Of a stretch of DNA of 33,336 bases, positions 23,371 through 31,778 are shown in pieces (the first letter of the stretch is position 1; each line of letters starts with the position of its first letter). The notes beneath the pieces were generated by a model. The model did no database searches, was not told the DNA's origin, and saw nothing but the letters and a program-made list of their open reading frames with translations. The stretch lies in assembly GCA_965368175.1 (NCBI GenBank), contig CBDULX010000006.1:1-33336 (forward strand), in the 5' to 3' direction. The stretch is from CBDULX01 sp965368175. Lineage in GTDB: Bacteria; Pseudomonadota; Gammaproteobacteria; SZUA-229. Both the position numbers and the translations under genes were made by a program.

Positions 23371-23792
23371 AAAGAATTCAGGTTGATTGTTGGTGGTTAA
23401 TGGTGCAAGGCCAGTGGTGATGGAAGTATATGTTATCAGTGAGCTAATAATCTTTCATTTTTAATTTTATGGTTGAATATATGTAATGGCCATTTGCATT
23501 TGGCGATACAAGTCTCCCGTTACGATGTTAAATGCCTGTGTCTGGGGCGAGTAAGTATCGTGCTGTTCAGAGACAAATGGGGTATATCAGGTGACCTGAT
23601 ATCGGCATCGGCTGTTAAAAGTCCCCACCTGTTAAGTAAGGGATCTATTGAAAATACATAATTATTAGCAGTGGAATCTGTATGCAGCATTGATGATTAT
23701 CATTTAAATTGATTTATTTGTAACCAGATTATAACAGAGCGGGTATTTGGGTTATTATCTGGATAAATAATCCGATATTTATCAGATACACT
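23371..23792. other. Intergenic region of about 420 bp with a 19-bp palindrome
   Basis: The spacer between the divergent SagB-like and DUF4442 genes contains ATATCAGGT-G-ACCTGATAT at 23584-23602, a perfect palindrome with a central base, suitable for a dimeric regulator. No RNA gene was recognised. A 62-codon frame at 23473-23661 lacks start signals and family resemblance. Confidence 0.5.
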
Positions 23793-24269
23793 ATGTTAGC
23801 TCAGCTATTAAAAAAATATGCAGGTAAAATACCACCAAAGATATTGCGGCACGTAGGTAATTTCTGGATGCCTTTTCTAGGGGCGGGAATAAAAATAAGT
23901 TATTTAAGCTCTGATTATCGTGAAACCCATGTAACAATGAAATTGCGTTGGTATAACAAAAACTATGTTGGCACACATTTCGGAGGTTCTATTTATGCCA
24001 TGACTGATCCATTTTATATGATTATGCTGATCAATAATTTAGGTCGTGATTATATTGTCTGGGATAAGGGTGCAAAGATAGATTTTATAAAACCTGGACG
24101 TAATACGCTGAAAGCGGAATTTATTCTGACAGATGAGCTACTGCAGGAAATAAAACAAAAAGTTGATAGTGAAGGTAAGTATGTTTTCGATATTCCGGTG
24201 AATGTAGTCAATAAATCTGATGAGGTTATTGCAACAGTAAAAAAGGAAATATATATCAGGCAAAAATAA
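23793..24269 (+). CDS. DUF4442 hotdog-fold protein
   Basis: This 158-residue protein matches DUF4442, which is part of the hotdog thioesterase superfamily. The helix region reads NYVGTHFGGSIYAMTDPFYMIML at about 52-74, the usual central helix with the HFGG start, followed by strands KIDFIKPGRNTLKAEF. An N-terminal basic stretch precedes it. Acyl-CoA thioesterase activity is possible but unproven for this group. It lies 50 bp upstream of the DUF3175 gene on the same strand and may be co-transcribed with it. Confidence 0.85.
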   Translation: MLAQLLKKYAGKIPPKILRHVGNFWMPFLGAGIKISYLSSDYRETHVTMKLRWYNKNYVGTHFGGSIYAMTDPFYMIMLINNLGRDYIVWDKGAKIDFIKPGRNTLKAEFILTDELLQEIKQKVDSEGKYVFDIPVNVVNKSDEVIATVKKEIYIRQK

Positions 24270-24319
24270 ATGATCCTGGATTATTTCAATTTGGCCATAT
24301 ACCTGCTATTCCTGATGTT

Positions 24320-24622
24320 ATGAAAAAACGAGTTCAAAAAACGCCTGAAAACTGGTCTGAAAAAGTGACTCGGGAAAGTCATGCTCTGGATCTCGAACAA
24401 GGTGTATTTACCTGGAAAGACCCCAGGGAGATTGCTGTGTCACTCAAGGCCTCAGCAGATTCAAGTACTCAGCGTAAGTCATCCCCGTTTCAGTCCGCTA
24501 TGTCAATGCTGGTTTTTTATATTAATCGTGCTGGTAAGCATCTTGAAGCAGAGCAAAAACAGGTTCTTGAACAGGCTAAGGATGAGTTAAGGAAGCTGTA
24601 TGGCCGTAATGTTAAAGACTGA
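24320..24622 (+). CDS. DUF3175 protein
   Basis: This small basic protein of 100 residues closely follows the DUF3175 pattern: WSEKVTRESHALDLEQGVF, then DPREIAVSLKASA, RKSSPFQSAMSMLVFYINRAG and a final KDELRKLYGR. The family is widespread, cytosolic and functionally unknown. The highly basic RKSSPF segment and conserved helix pair suggest nucleic-acid or protein binding, which is inference. The gene follows the DUF4442 gene and ends before a dispersed repeat. Confidence 0.85.
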   Translation: MKKRVQKTPENWSEKVTRESHALDLEQGVFTWKDPREIAVSLKASADSSTQRKSSPFQSAMSMLVFYINRAGKHLEAEQKQVLEQAKDELRKLYGRNVKD

Positions 24623-24680
24623 AAGACTCTGTGTAATTTAAGCAGGCGTTCAGAATCCGCCACTGAACCCGAGGCACAGA

Positions 24681-24702
24681 CTTAACCAGAGGTTCCTTAA
24701 AG
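24681..24702 (+). repeat. Dispersed TCAGAGGTTCCTTAA repeat
   Basis: CTTAACCAGAGGTTCCTTAAAG is near-consensus, with CC replacing TC. It lies about 85 bp upstream of the membrane protein gene that starts at 24786. Confidence 0.6.
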
Positions 24703-24785
24703 ATTGATTTATACCTTCCGACAAAAAATTGCTATAGTCTGTGTTTAGGTGAATCAATCCAAATACAATGACATCGGGAGTAAGT

Positions 24786-25208
24786 ATGGCTATTACATAT
24801 GAAATGTCCTGGGCGGGCATAGGAATACGGTTTTTGATTGCATGGATCCTGGTATTTGCTACTTATAACCCTGAGGGCTATTCCTATATCAACTGGATAT
24901 TTATGTTTGAGAATGAAATGCTGCCACTAAAATTACTGGCGGGTGTGGTGCTGGTTATCGGCTGGGCGATTTATATTCGCGCTACCCGACGCTCTCTGGG
25001 TATGATTGGTATCGTGCTGGCCATTGCTTTTTTCGCCACTCTATTATGGCTTTTTGTTGACTGGAATATAATTCCTGCTGATTCTATCCGGGCAGTATCA
25101 TATATTATTCTATTTATTATTGGCAGTCTGCTGGCTACCGGTATGTGCTGGTCGCACATTCGGCGTCGTATCAGCGGTCAGATGGATGTGGATGAGATTG
25201 AAGGTTAA
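24786..25208 (+). CDS. DUF6524-like membrane protein
   Basis: This 140-residue membrane protein has four hydrophobic segments at about 8-24, 44-62, 71-89 and 97-118. The pattern (SWAGIGIRFLIAWILVFATYNP and so on) resembles small inner-membrane proteins classed as DUF6524. ATG 24786 is chosen because GGGAG lies 8 bp upstream; ATG 24768 is an alternative with no such site. It converges on another small membrane protein gene across a bidirectional terminator. The function is unknown. Confidence 0.75.
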   Translation: MAITYEMSWAGIGIRFLIAWILVFATYNPEGYSYINWIFMFENEMLPLKLLAGVVLVIGWAIYIRATRRSLGMIGIVLAIAFFATLLWLFVDWNIIPADSIRAVSYIILFIIGSLLATGMCWSHIRRRISGQMDVDEIEG

Positions 25209-25266
25209 TATATCGAGCCGCAGGTAAGCGCTAAATAACTGAATTGTTATTCTCAGCACGTAATAT

Positions 25267-25294
25267 AAAAAGAGGCACTATGGTGCCTCTTTTT
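25267..25294. terminator. Bidirectional rho-independent terminator
   Basis: AGAGGCAC (25271-25278) pairs with GTGCCTCT (25283-25290) around a 4-base loop, with an A-run before and a T-run after. It serves both convergent genes, ending at 25208 (+) and 25304 (-). Confidence 0.9.
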
Positions 25295-25303
25295 ATTGCT
25301 GAT

Positions 25304-25609
25304 CTATGAATGATGTGTCTGGGATTTGTTCATTGGGAATGGATGTATATAGAAAAGCGCATATCTGGCTGCAAGCCCAAGAATAAAGCCATAATACACC
25401 AGGAACATTCCACTATTATCGGCACCAATTAGCGATTTATACAAAGATGCATCTGGGGAAAGCAGGGTTCCCACTATGGAAATCACCAGTATGGATATCC
25501 AGAATGCCAGCAATTTAATGATGGTTTTTTTTGTGAAGAAGGCACTAAGACCCATGCCAATTAATGCCATAAGCCCCACCAGAAGTATGCCTGATACTGC
25601 ACCGCTCAT
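25304..25609 (-). CDS. Small membrane protein, hypothetical
   Basis: This 101-residue protein has three hydrophobic segments at about 6-26, 31-50 and 67-87 and a short polar C-terminus ending in a His pair. The ATG has a good AGGAG 8 bp upstream. It has no recognised family. It faces the DUF6524-like gene across a shared terminator, so it is independently transcribed. Confidence 0.7.
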   Translation of the reverse strand: MSGAVSGILLVGLMALIGMGLSAFFTKKTIIKLLAFWISILVISIVGTLLSPDASLYKSLIGADNSGMFLVYYGFILGLAARYALFYIHPFPMNKSQTHHS

Positions 25610-25720
25610 TGTTGACTCCTATTGATAAATTAATGAATAAATAAATACATATTATGAATTGCTTAAGCATTTGTATTTGACTGGGGTCAATCTGTGGAGG
25701 AATTAATCAGAAATATCCAC

Positions 25721-25740
25721 TAGATCAGAGGTTTCTTAGC
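25721..25740 (+). repeat. Dispersed TCAGAGGTT repeat
   Basis: TAGATCAGAGGTTTCTTAGC lies between two minus-strand genes, about 75 bp from the end of the CinA-like gene. Confidence 0.55.
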
Positions 25741-25813
25741 TGGTTAAGAGTGAAAATCTTCGTGGATAAATGCTTCTTCTGGTATGACTGGTTCAGAGGC
25801 CACTGGAGTAGTG

Positions 25814-26557
25814 TTACTGTTTCTCTGTAAATAGATAACCCTGTTCTTTAAGTTTTGATTTCAGTTCTATATACGCTGTTTCCACATCTTTTTGCATCCC
25901 TCTTAAACCGAGCTCCAGTTCTCTTTGGTCTTTCGTTAGAAACCTGGGAAGGCTTGAAAGCTTGACTGCTGGATGCCTGTCCTGGAACTGGGTCATCAGC
26001 TCGATAAGTTTGCTCTCGTGGGCATCGGGGAGAGTGAGTATAAATTGTACTGGCTGTTCTGCCTTGAGCTCCGGGTAGCGCTTATCCAGTACCCACTCAA
26101 GCATGGGCCAGGCCATTTCAGGGAACCCTGGCAGACAGTGGATATGATCGACACTGAAGCCAGGTATACGGTTATAAGGGTTGGGAATAATATTGGCGCC
26201 CCGTGGCAGTTCGGCCATCAGGATGCGGTAGGGGTAAGCTGCCTTGCCATATTTGTCTTCAATTTCATGTACTGCCTCGGGATGTTGCTGTAAGGGTACT
26301 TCAAGGGCGGCGGCCACGGATTGACGGGTTTTATCGTCGTGAGTGGCGCCTATGCCACCGAAGCTGAAGCAGATGTCATTGTGGTTATGGATCTGTCGGA
26401 ATTCTTCGCTGAGTAGAGCCTCATCGTCTCCGCAATATTTCGCCCATGACAGTTCCAGCCCCCTGTGGGCCAGTGTACTGATGATATGCTTAAGATGTTT
26501 GTCCTGACGGCGACCGGTGAGGATTTCATCGCCAATTATGATTGCGCCTATTTTCAT
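25814..26557 (-). CDS. CinA-type molybdopterin-binding (MoCF) domain protein
   Basis: This 247-residue protein starts with the MoCF domain of the competence/damage-inducible protein A group: IGDEILTGRRQDKH at about 8-21, then FSFGGIGATHDDKTRQSVA and LPRGANIIPNPYNRIPGF. The C-terminal amidohydrolase domain of full CinA (PncC) is absent; only a short alpha/beta tail of about 80 residues remains. Such short forms occur widely and are not molybdenum cofactor synthases by evidence. The gene lies 7 bp after the end of the degenerate cytochrome gene on the same strand, so it is likely read from that promoter. Confidence 0.9.
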   Translation of the reverse strand: MKIGAIIIGDEILTGRRQDKHLKHIISTLAHRGLELSWAKYCGDDEALLSEEFRQIHNHNDICFSFGGIGATHDDKTRQSVAAALEVPLQQHPEAVHEIEDKYGKAAYPYRILMAELPRGANIIPNPYNRIPGFSVDHIHCLPGFPEMAWPMLEWVLDKRYPELKAEQPVQFILTLPDAHESKLIELMTQFQDRHPAVKLSSLPRFLTKDQRELELGLRGMQKDVETAYIELKSKLKEQGYLFTEKQ

Positions 26558-26564
26558 GGCAGGG

Positions 26565-27182
26565 TTACTTTTTCCGGCTTTTATCGGTGAGGGTGATAAG
26601 GAAGGTGATTATTTCTGTTTCATCCTGATCACTGAGTTTATTGTCCAGTTGTAGTGTCCCCAGGCGTATGGCTTCCACCAGGCTGGTAACTTTGGCATCA
26701 TGGAAATAGGGGCCCGTAAGGGCAATATTTCGCAATTGAGAAACTTTAAACACCATACGATCGGATTCATTCTGGGTGATGTGGTAAAGCCCCAGGTCGC
26801 CCTGGTTGGAATAGGGCTGTTTCTTGCCCTTTTTTTCTAATGACTCGCCTCCCAGTAGCACACCATCATGGCGGGATGTGCAATCAGCTTTGATAAAGGT
26901 GTTCAGGCCCTCCTGTTCGGCCTGAGTAAGTGCCTGGCCATTTTCCAGCTTGTGACAGCTGGAACAGGATAGATCATCAGTCCTCGATGACCGGTTATCG
27001 AAATAAAGTTTTTTTCCCAGTCCTATTTTTTCTACACTATCATTTCCTGACCCCGGCATAGCATCAGGCAAGGGTGCAAAATAACGATTGGCCCAGCGAA
27101 TCAGTTGATCGCTATCAGCAGCCAGTACGGGTAGAGTACTAATCAAAAGGGCAGGTATTAATAAACAGACCAGGGCTTTCAT
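26565..27182 (-). pseudogene. Internally deleted di-heme cytochrome c peroxidase-like protein
   Basis: The 205-residue product looks like a bacterial cytochrome c peroxidase/MauG-family protein of usual size about 330-350 residues from which the middle is missing. A signal peptide (1-21, ending in VLA-A) is followed by a normal start, IGLGKKLYFDNRSSRTDDLSCSSCH, with heme motif CSSCH at 73-77. The sequence then jumps from NGQ straight to ALTQAEQEGLNTFIKADC, the region before heme 2. The second motif reads CTSRH (101-105): the second cysteine is Arg by a TGC-to-CGC change. The C-terminus, with FKVSQLRNIALTGPYFHD, is intact. The frame is open, so it could be a mono-heme protein rather than a dead gene. 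It is transcribed with the CinA-like gene. Confidence 0.75.
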
Positions 27183-27356
27183 TTGAGTAGTTTCACAGGG
27201 TTGAAAGCGAATGATACTATTATCTCTTGATTACTGGTAATGTCCAACTTTAACATCCGGCCAGATTATGCATCATCGCTGTGAGTGATTATTTTTAAAG
27301 CTCAGCCGACTGTTCTGCCAGCAGCCATCTATATTGAAATTTACTGGATATACAAA

Positions 27357-27974
27357 ATGCAAAGAAACGAAAAACTAAATAGTTTAAGTCATTTAATTGG
27401 TGCAGTCGCAGCTCTCGCGGGTCTGGTGGTGCTGGTTGTGTTTGCATCGATTAAGGGTGACGCATGGAAAATTGTAAGTTTTAGCATCTATGGTTTTTCT
27501 CTGTTTTTGCTCTACATTTTTTCAACGCTTTATCATGGTTTGCACGGGCGAGCTAAAGTGATTTTTCACAAGCTTGATCATATTGCTATCTATTTGTTGA
27601 TAGCAGGTACCTATACACCATTTACATTGGTTAGTATTCGAGGAGCCTGGGGCTGGTCAATATTCGGTGTGGTATGGGGGTTGGCGATTGTTGGTATATT
27701 AGTTGATAGTTTTGCCGCAAAAGGTCGCAGAATTATTCCATTAATTATTTATATCTCAATGGGCTGGATATCCCTGATAGCGATTAAACCCTTGTTTGAG
27801 GCACTGTCTTTCGCAGGTTTTATGTGGCTGCTGGCGGGCGGCTTATTTTATACCGTAGGTATAGTCTTTTATGTCCTCGATCATAAAAACCATTATTTTC
27901 ACGCTATCTGGCATCTGTTTGTACTGGCAGGCAGTATTAGCCACTACGTAGCAATATTTAGATACGTACTTTAG
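27357..27974 (+). CDS. Hemolysin III/PAQR-family membrane protein
   Basis: The 205-residue protein has seven hydrophobic segments and belongs to the hemolysin III (TrhA/YqfA) branch of the PAQR superfamily. The start, RNEKLNSLSHLIGAV, has the early conserved Glu-x-x-Asn and Ser-x-x-His motif. HGLHGRAKVIFHKLDHIAIYLLIAGTYTPF follows, and HAIWHLFVLAGSISHY sits near the end; the His and Asp residues form the likely zinc site. The start is ATG 27357, because the open frame before it has no domain sequence. Members act in membrane homeostasis; cytolysis is a historic label. No partner gene is adjacent. Confidence 0.92.
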   Translation: MQRNEKLNSLSHLIGAVAALAGLVVLVVFASIKGDAWKIVSFSIYGFSLFLLYIFSTLYHGLHGRAKVIFHKLDHIAIYLLIAGTYTPFTLVSIRGAWGWSIFGVVWGLAIVGILVDSFAAKGRRIIPLIIYISMGWISLIAIKPLFEALSFAGFMWLLAGGLFYTVGIVFYVLDHKNHYFHAIWHLFVLAGSISHYVAIFRYVL

Positions 27975-28055
27975 CAATTCACCAGGCTGGTATAGCCGGC
28001 AACGGAAAATATCATCGACTATATTGCAGGGTTCGGTGTTTTTGCAAGGCCCCAC

Positions 28056-28241
28056 CTAAATAGCGGGTGAAGGGTTTGAGTCAGACTGGCCGGGTTTACC
28101 TGTTGGCTCATTGTCAGTAGTGTTGCTGTTAATATCGTAATCAGGAAATTCACGCTTTAAGTCATCATCCTGACATTCAGGGTAAGCATTAGAACCAATG
28201 TTCATACCTATAAAATCAGCATAGTTATAACTGGTGTTCAT
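28056..28241 (-). CDS. Small hydrophilic protein, hypothetical
   Basis: This short ORF of 61 residues is acidic, Asn/Asp/Ser/Pro-rich and probably disordered (DDDLKREFPDYDINSN). It is kept because AAAGGAG lies 6 bp before the ATG, one of the better ribosome binding sites in the window. It lies about 206 bp downstream of the radical SAM gene on the same strand and might share its transcript. No family is known. Confidence 0.6.
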   Translation of the reverse strand: MNTSYNYADFIGMNIGSNAYPECQDDDLKREFPDYDINSNTTDNEPTGKPGQSDSNPSPAI

Positions 28242-28447
28242 AACTGACTCCTTTATCAGGGGTTATATTATTGATTCATTAATTAACGATATTTTTATTG
28301 TCCGCTCTGTGTAATAAAACAGTCATTATAATAAATTTTCAGCAATTATTAACAGAAAAATACAGCCTGAATTATTGAAAATTTTGATGACAGGACACTT
28401 ACTGATCAGTTCAGTTAGTCTCTTTCTCATGACAACAGGGAGTGGAA

Positions 28448-30010
28448 TTAGCTGTGTTCATGAGCCTTGGCCATAGGCTCCAGTAGCTGTCCCACACTGG
28501 CCTGAAATTGAGGTTTTTTCAGTTCCTGTTCAATCAGGTCCATGGTTGCTCGACCCACATAGTCACTGTTTGTGTCCAGGCTATCAACGGCTTTCAGATA
28601 ACTGCGTGCAATGATCGGCCCCAGGGGTTTGGGATTGTACAGCAGTTTCTTGATAGTGAAGGGGTATAGGGAAAGCGGGTTGTAGCCCTTCTTAAGGTAG
28701 CCTTTATCGAGTAAATATTTTTCTACCGGTGTGCCTGGCTGTATGCCAATAAAGAAAATAAATGGCAAAACATTCTCACGACCAAACATCTGATAGAGTT
28801 CCTTGATGCGGTCTATGGTTTTTTGCAAAGTGACCACCGTTTCACCCGGCGCATTCAGCGGCATGTAAAGTTTTACTTTCTGGTTAGTGTAACCCGCATC
28901 CTTGAACATCTGGAATGCCTGCATTTGCTGTTCCAGTGAATAGCCCAATGTCAGGCTATTAATGACTTCCTGGGTGCCGGTGAAGGACAGGTCAAGACTG
29001 GCCAGACCTGATTCCAGCATTTTTTCAGCCAGGGTTGGTGTGAGATAGTTGAGCCGTATATAACCGGTCCATTGTATCTTTAGTTTACGTTTAATAATTT
29101 CATCGAGTATCAATTCTACATGGTGGGTACTGCGACGGGTTGAGCAGAATTGAGCATCGGTAAACCAGATTTTGTTTACACCATAACGACTGTTCAGTGC
29201 TTCGATTTCATCGACAATTTCAACTGGATCCCGATAGCGCTGTCGGGCACCTTCAATCTTGTTATACAGGCAGAAGTGGCATTGATAGGGGCAGCCACGT
29301 TTGCTATGCACGCCAATAAAATCATCCGTATATTGATGGAAGGCTGGGAAAATGGATTCTACATATTCAAAATTGACGCTGGTTAGCGTTTCAAGATTGA
29401 AATTTTGCTCACGGTTAGTGAAGCTCACCTCCCCCTTATCATTCTTGCAATAACATTCACCAATGGTGATCTGTTCACCATCGATAATAGACAGCATGGC
29501 GGCTTCGCCTTCACCCACAACCACGATGCTGTTGGTTGGGCATTTATTAGCCACATATTTTCCGAATATGGAGACAGCCGTTCCACCCACTACTATGCGG
29601 GTATCGGGCAGCATTTTTCGCACCATGTGCATGAAACCAAAATTACGCAAGCGGCTGGCTGAGTAGTCGTATATTATTCTGATAGCGGAAAATGCAGCTT
29701 TGATTCGGCGCCAGGGGTTGGGAGAGTGGTCAAAATTCATAACCACATCCAGAGCATCATCTTCTGGATGGGGGCCAAAGGACTGCATGTTGCGCCATGA
29801 AAAGGCCACTATATCGGGTTTAAGGGACTCAATATGTGTTTTGAGTGCCTGTTTGCGTTGCGTCGGCTCTATTACAGCCAGATCAAGTATTTCCTGCTTA
29901 ATTTCGGGGCGTTGCTTATGGATGAAGTCGGCAACATAGATCACACCACCAGGATATATCTTCCAACAGGGTAATCGAACATATAGGATTGTCTTAACCT
30001 GTTCAGGCAT
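28448..30010 (-). CDS. B12-binding domain radical SAM protein
   Basis: The protein has 520 residues. The N-terminal part (about 1-200) has the alpha/beta layout of a cobalamin-binding domain (LPDTRIVVGGTAVSIFG, then SIVVVGEGEAAM). The radical SAM core begins at GVHSKRGCPYQCHFCLYN, with Cys240, Cys244 and Cys247 as the CxxxCxxC cluster ligands. Later features such as KIWFTDAQFCS and LDLSFTGTQEVINSL continue the barrel. The class includes BchE-like cyclases and methylases, with wide substrate variety; no pathway genes are adjacent, so the substrate is unknown. The ATG start is near the beginning of the first strand. The upstream spacer is 360 bp. Confidence 0.92.
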   Translation of the reverse strand: MPEQVKTILYVRLPCWKIYPGGVIYVADFIHKQRPEIKQEILDLAVIEPTQRKQALKTHIESLKPDIVAFSWRNMQSFGPHPEDDALDVVMNFDHSPNPWRRIKAAFSAIRIIYDYSASRLRNFGFMHMVRKMLPDTRIVVGGTAVSIFGKYVANKCPTNSIVVVGEGEAAMLSIIDGEQITIGECYCKNDKGEVSFTNREQNFNLETLTSVNFEYVESIFPAFHQYTDDFIGVHSKRGCPYQCHFCLYNKIEGARQRYRDPVEIVDEIEALNSRYGVNKIWFTDAQFCSTRRSTHHVELILDEIIKRKLKIQWTGYIRLNYLTPTLAEKMLESGLASLDLSFTGTQEVINSLTLGYSLEQQMQAFQMFKDAGYTNQKVKLYMPLNAPGETVVTLQKTIDRIKELYQMFGRENVLPFIFFIGIQPGTPVEKYLLDKGYLKKGYNPLSLYPFTIKKLLYNPKPLGPIIARSYLKAVDSLDTNSDYVGRATMDLIEQELKKPQFQASVGQLLEPMAKAHEHS

Positions 30011-30370
30011 ATGCTGGGGCCTCGTAGTGTTGTATAGGCTGTTATATATCTTTGCTTCAGTTCTATTAACTATGAAGCATCGGGCGTGTTTATTGCTTGC
30101 ATTATTAGCGTTTGTTTATATATAGCATGGCTTAATTTTTGGTATTTACAAACCTTTTTTTGGAATGATTCCAACTCTTTTGAGTTATGTCATATTTTGA
30201 TTTTTGTCATATTTATAAATGAGTTAATACCAGGCCTTTTGCAGCGCTGAGAGAATTTATGATAACTTGAGCTATATCAAATATATTTATCCACAATATA
30301 TTAGTGGAAATATATTATCATATTATTGAATGCTTATTTATAGAAAATACTTTTATCTAAGGAAGCCAGA
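30011..30370. other. AT-rich intergenic region with a short palindrome
   Basis: This 360-bp spacer separates divergent genes. TTGGAAT-G-ATTCCAA at 30160-30174 is a perfect palindrome. A 17-codon hydrophobic frame at 30072-30125 (MKHRACLLLALLAFVYI) has no ribosome binding site and is not called as a gene. Nothing else was recognised. Confidence 0.5.
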
Positions 30371-31333
30371 ATGACCAGGTATTTACTACTGTTATCATCT
30401 TCAGTTTTAACTATAGCCATGCTTGGTGGCTGCATGGAGAAATTGAATCAGGAACACAGTGGCCGGCTCGTGCAAAACGATCACCCAATGGTTGGCAAGA
30501 TATGGGATGTAAAACGGGCGAGCTTTATAGGTCAGGAGCAATTACTGCCGAGGTTACTGGAAAGCCGTTATCTATTACTGGGTGAGACCCACGACAATAT
30601 CAGTCACCATAAGCACCAGGCGGAGATAATCTCTGCACTGTCAAATGCAGGAGTGGAGGCCAGTGTCCATTTCGAAATGATTGATGACAGCCAATATGAA
30701 CAAATGGACCTGAAGAACATAAGGTCTTTGTCGGTGCTTATGGATAAGCTTAATGAGGCTGAATCCGGCTGGTACTATGAACAGATGTACAAAGGGATAT
30801 TTGAACAGGTGATACAGGCAGGGTACGAATTATTACCGGCGAATTTAAATCACGGGACAATTCGAAAAATTATCAAACAGGGTGAAAAACAGACACCGGG
30901 GGAGATAAAAAAATTACTGGCCGATGTGCCATTGTCCGGGAGAATGCTCCGTGAATTAGAGCAGGATGTAATTAAAGGTCACTGTAATGCCTTGCCTGAA
31001 AAAATGGTAGCACCGATGATTCTGGCTCAGAGAGTAAGGGATGCGAGAATGAGCTTAAGCCTGCTACACAGTAGCAAAAAATACAGGGTTCTAATTGCAG
31101 GTAGTGGTCATACTCGAAAGGATCGAGCTGTACCTGTGTATTTAGCGGCCAGAGAGCCACAGGCAAAAATAACATCGATTGGATTTTTTGAGGTATTGCC
31201 TGATCAGTACACTATAGATGAATATTTTACAGCCTGGGAGGGAGAAACAGTTCCCTTCGACTATATATGGCTTACACCACGTTATGATCGAGAAGATCCC
31301 TGTGAACAGTTCTCCAAAATGCTGAAGAAATAG
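30371..31333 (+). CDS. ChaN-family lipoprotein
   Basis: The 320-residue protein has a lipoprotein signal with LGGC and Cys21 as the lipidation site. The ChaN/DUF399 domain follows: SRYLLLGETHDNISHHKHQAEIISAL at about 65-90, ASVHFEMIDDSQ, and later APMILAQRVRDARMSL and VLIAGSGHTRKDRAVPVYL. ChaN proteins bind haem as dimers and are thought to help iron uptake at the outer membrane. The GETHD histidine and the late GSGH histidine are in the expected places. AAGGAA lies 8 bp before the ATG. No haem receptor gene is adjacent. Confidence 0.9.
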   Translation: MTRYLLLLSSSVLTIAMLGGCMEKLNQEHSGRLVQNDHPMVGKIWDVKRASFIGQEQLLPRLLESRYLLLGETHDNISHHKHQAEIISALSNAGVEASVHFEMIDDSQYEQMDLKNIRSLSVLMDKLNEAESGWYYEQMYKGIFEQVIQAGYELLPANLNHGTIRKIIKQGEKQTPGEIKKLLADVPLSGRMLRELEQDVIKGHCNALPEKMVAPMILAQRVRDARMSLSLLHSSKKYRVLIAGSGHTRKDRAVPVYLAAREPQAKITSIGFFEVLPDQYTIDEYFTAWEGETVPFDYIWLTPRYDREDPCEQFSKMLKK

Positions 31334-31385
31334 AACTGTGATGATATACAGGTAGTTTTCACCTGCTGGTGAATTAATCTGGAGA

Positions 31386-31778
31386 TTACTGAACCCCTCT
31401 ACCCAGCCAGGAATTTGCATCCTGTAGATTTTGAAAGGCTTTTACTTCCCAGGATGAAGCCGTTAAATTCGAAATGAATAATTTAAGCATGTTCGCAGAA
31501 TTATTAGCTAAAATGACATTGTTACTGATAACGATAGCGGTTTTGACTCTGGGGTTGGAGAGGGCAGCAGCCTTGTGCTGGAAGGCTATCATATTGACCT
31601 CATCTTCATTGATATCTATAGTTTCTGCATTAAAAAAATTCACTAATTTATAGCGGATATTATCAAATCTTGGGTCACCATAAATCAAAATGCTGGCATC
31701 GTGAATTTCCTGGCCAGTCACAGTCCCGGAATATTCCCAGTAAACCCCCCGGGGCTCCCATTCGAGCTTATATGTCAT
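31386..31778 (-). CDS. SpoIIAA/STAS-like protein, second copy
   Basis: The 130-residue soluble protein has the same fold pattern as the product of 2872-3246: N-terminal strands (YKLEWEPRGVYWEYSGTVTGQEI), a helix (HDASILIYGDPRFD), a strand (RYKLVNFFNAETI), a helix and a strand (RVKTAIVIS), ending in FQNLQDANSWL against FSDFTDAENWIL in the other. AGGTGA lies 5 bp before the ATG. It stands alone, convergent with the ChaN gene. The two SpoIIAA-like proteins are clearly diverged paralogues or members of a large family. The function is unknown. Confidence 0.7.
   Translation of the reverse strand: MTYKLEWEPRGVYWEYSGTVTGQEIHDASILIYGDPRFDNIRYKLVNFFNAETIDINEDEVNMIAFQHKAAALSNPRVKTAIVISNNVILANNSANMLKLFISNLTASSWEVKAFQNLQDANSWLGRGVQ

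Noticed and set aside
23473..23661. 62-codon frame in the SagB/DUF4442 spacer
   Set aside because: It has no ribosome binding site and runs through the 19-bp palindrome, so it is probably chance.
30072..30125. 17-codon hydrophobic frame resembling a type I toxin
   Set aside because: It has no Shine-Dalgarno site, no antisense promoter was recognised, and the length is easily reached by chance in AT-rich DNA.
31358..31373. TTCACC-TGCT-GGTGAA hairpin after the ChaN gene
   Set aside because: The 6-bp stem has no T tract on either strand; it could be a weak stop but the evidence is thin.
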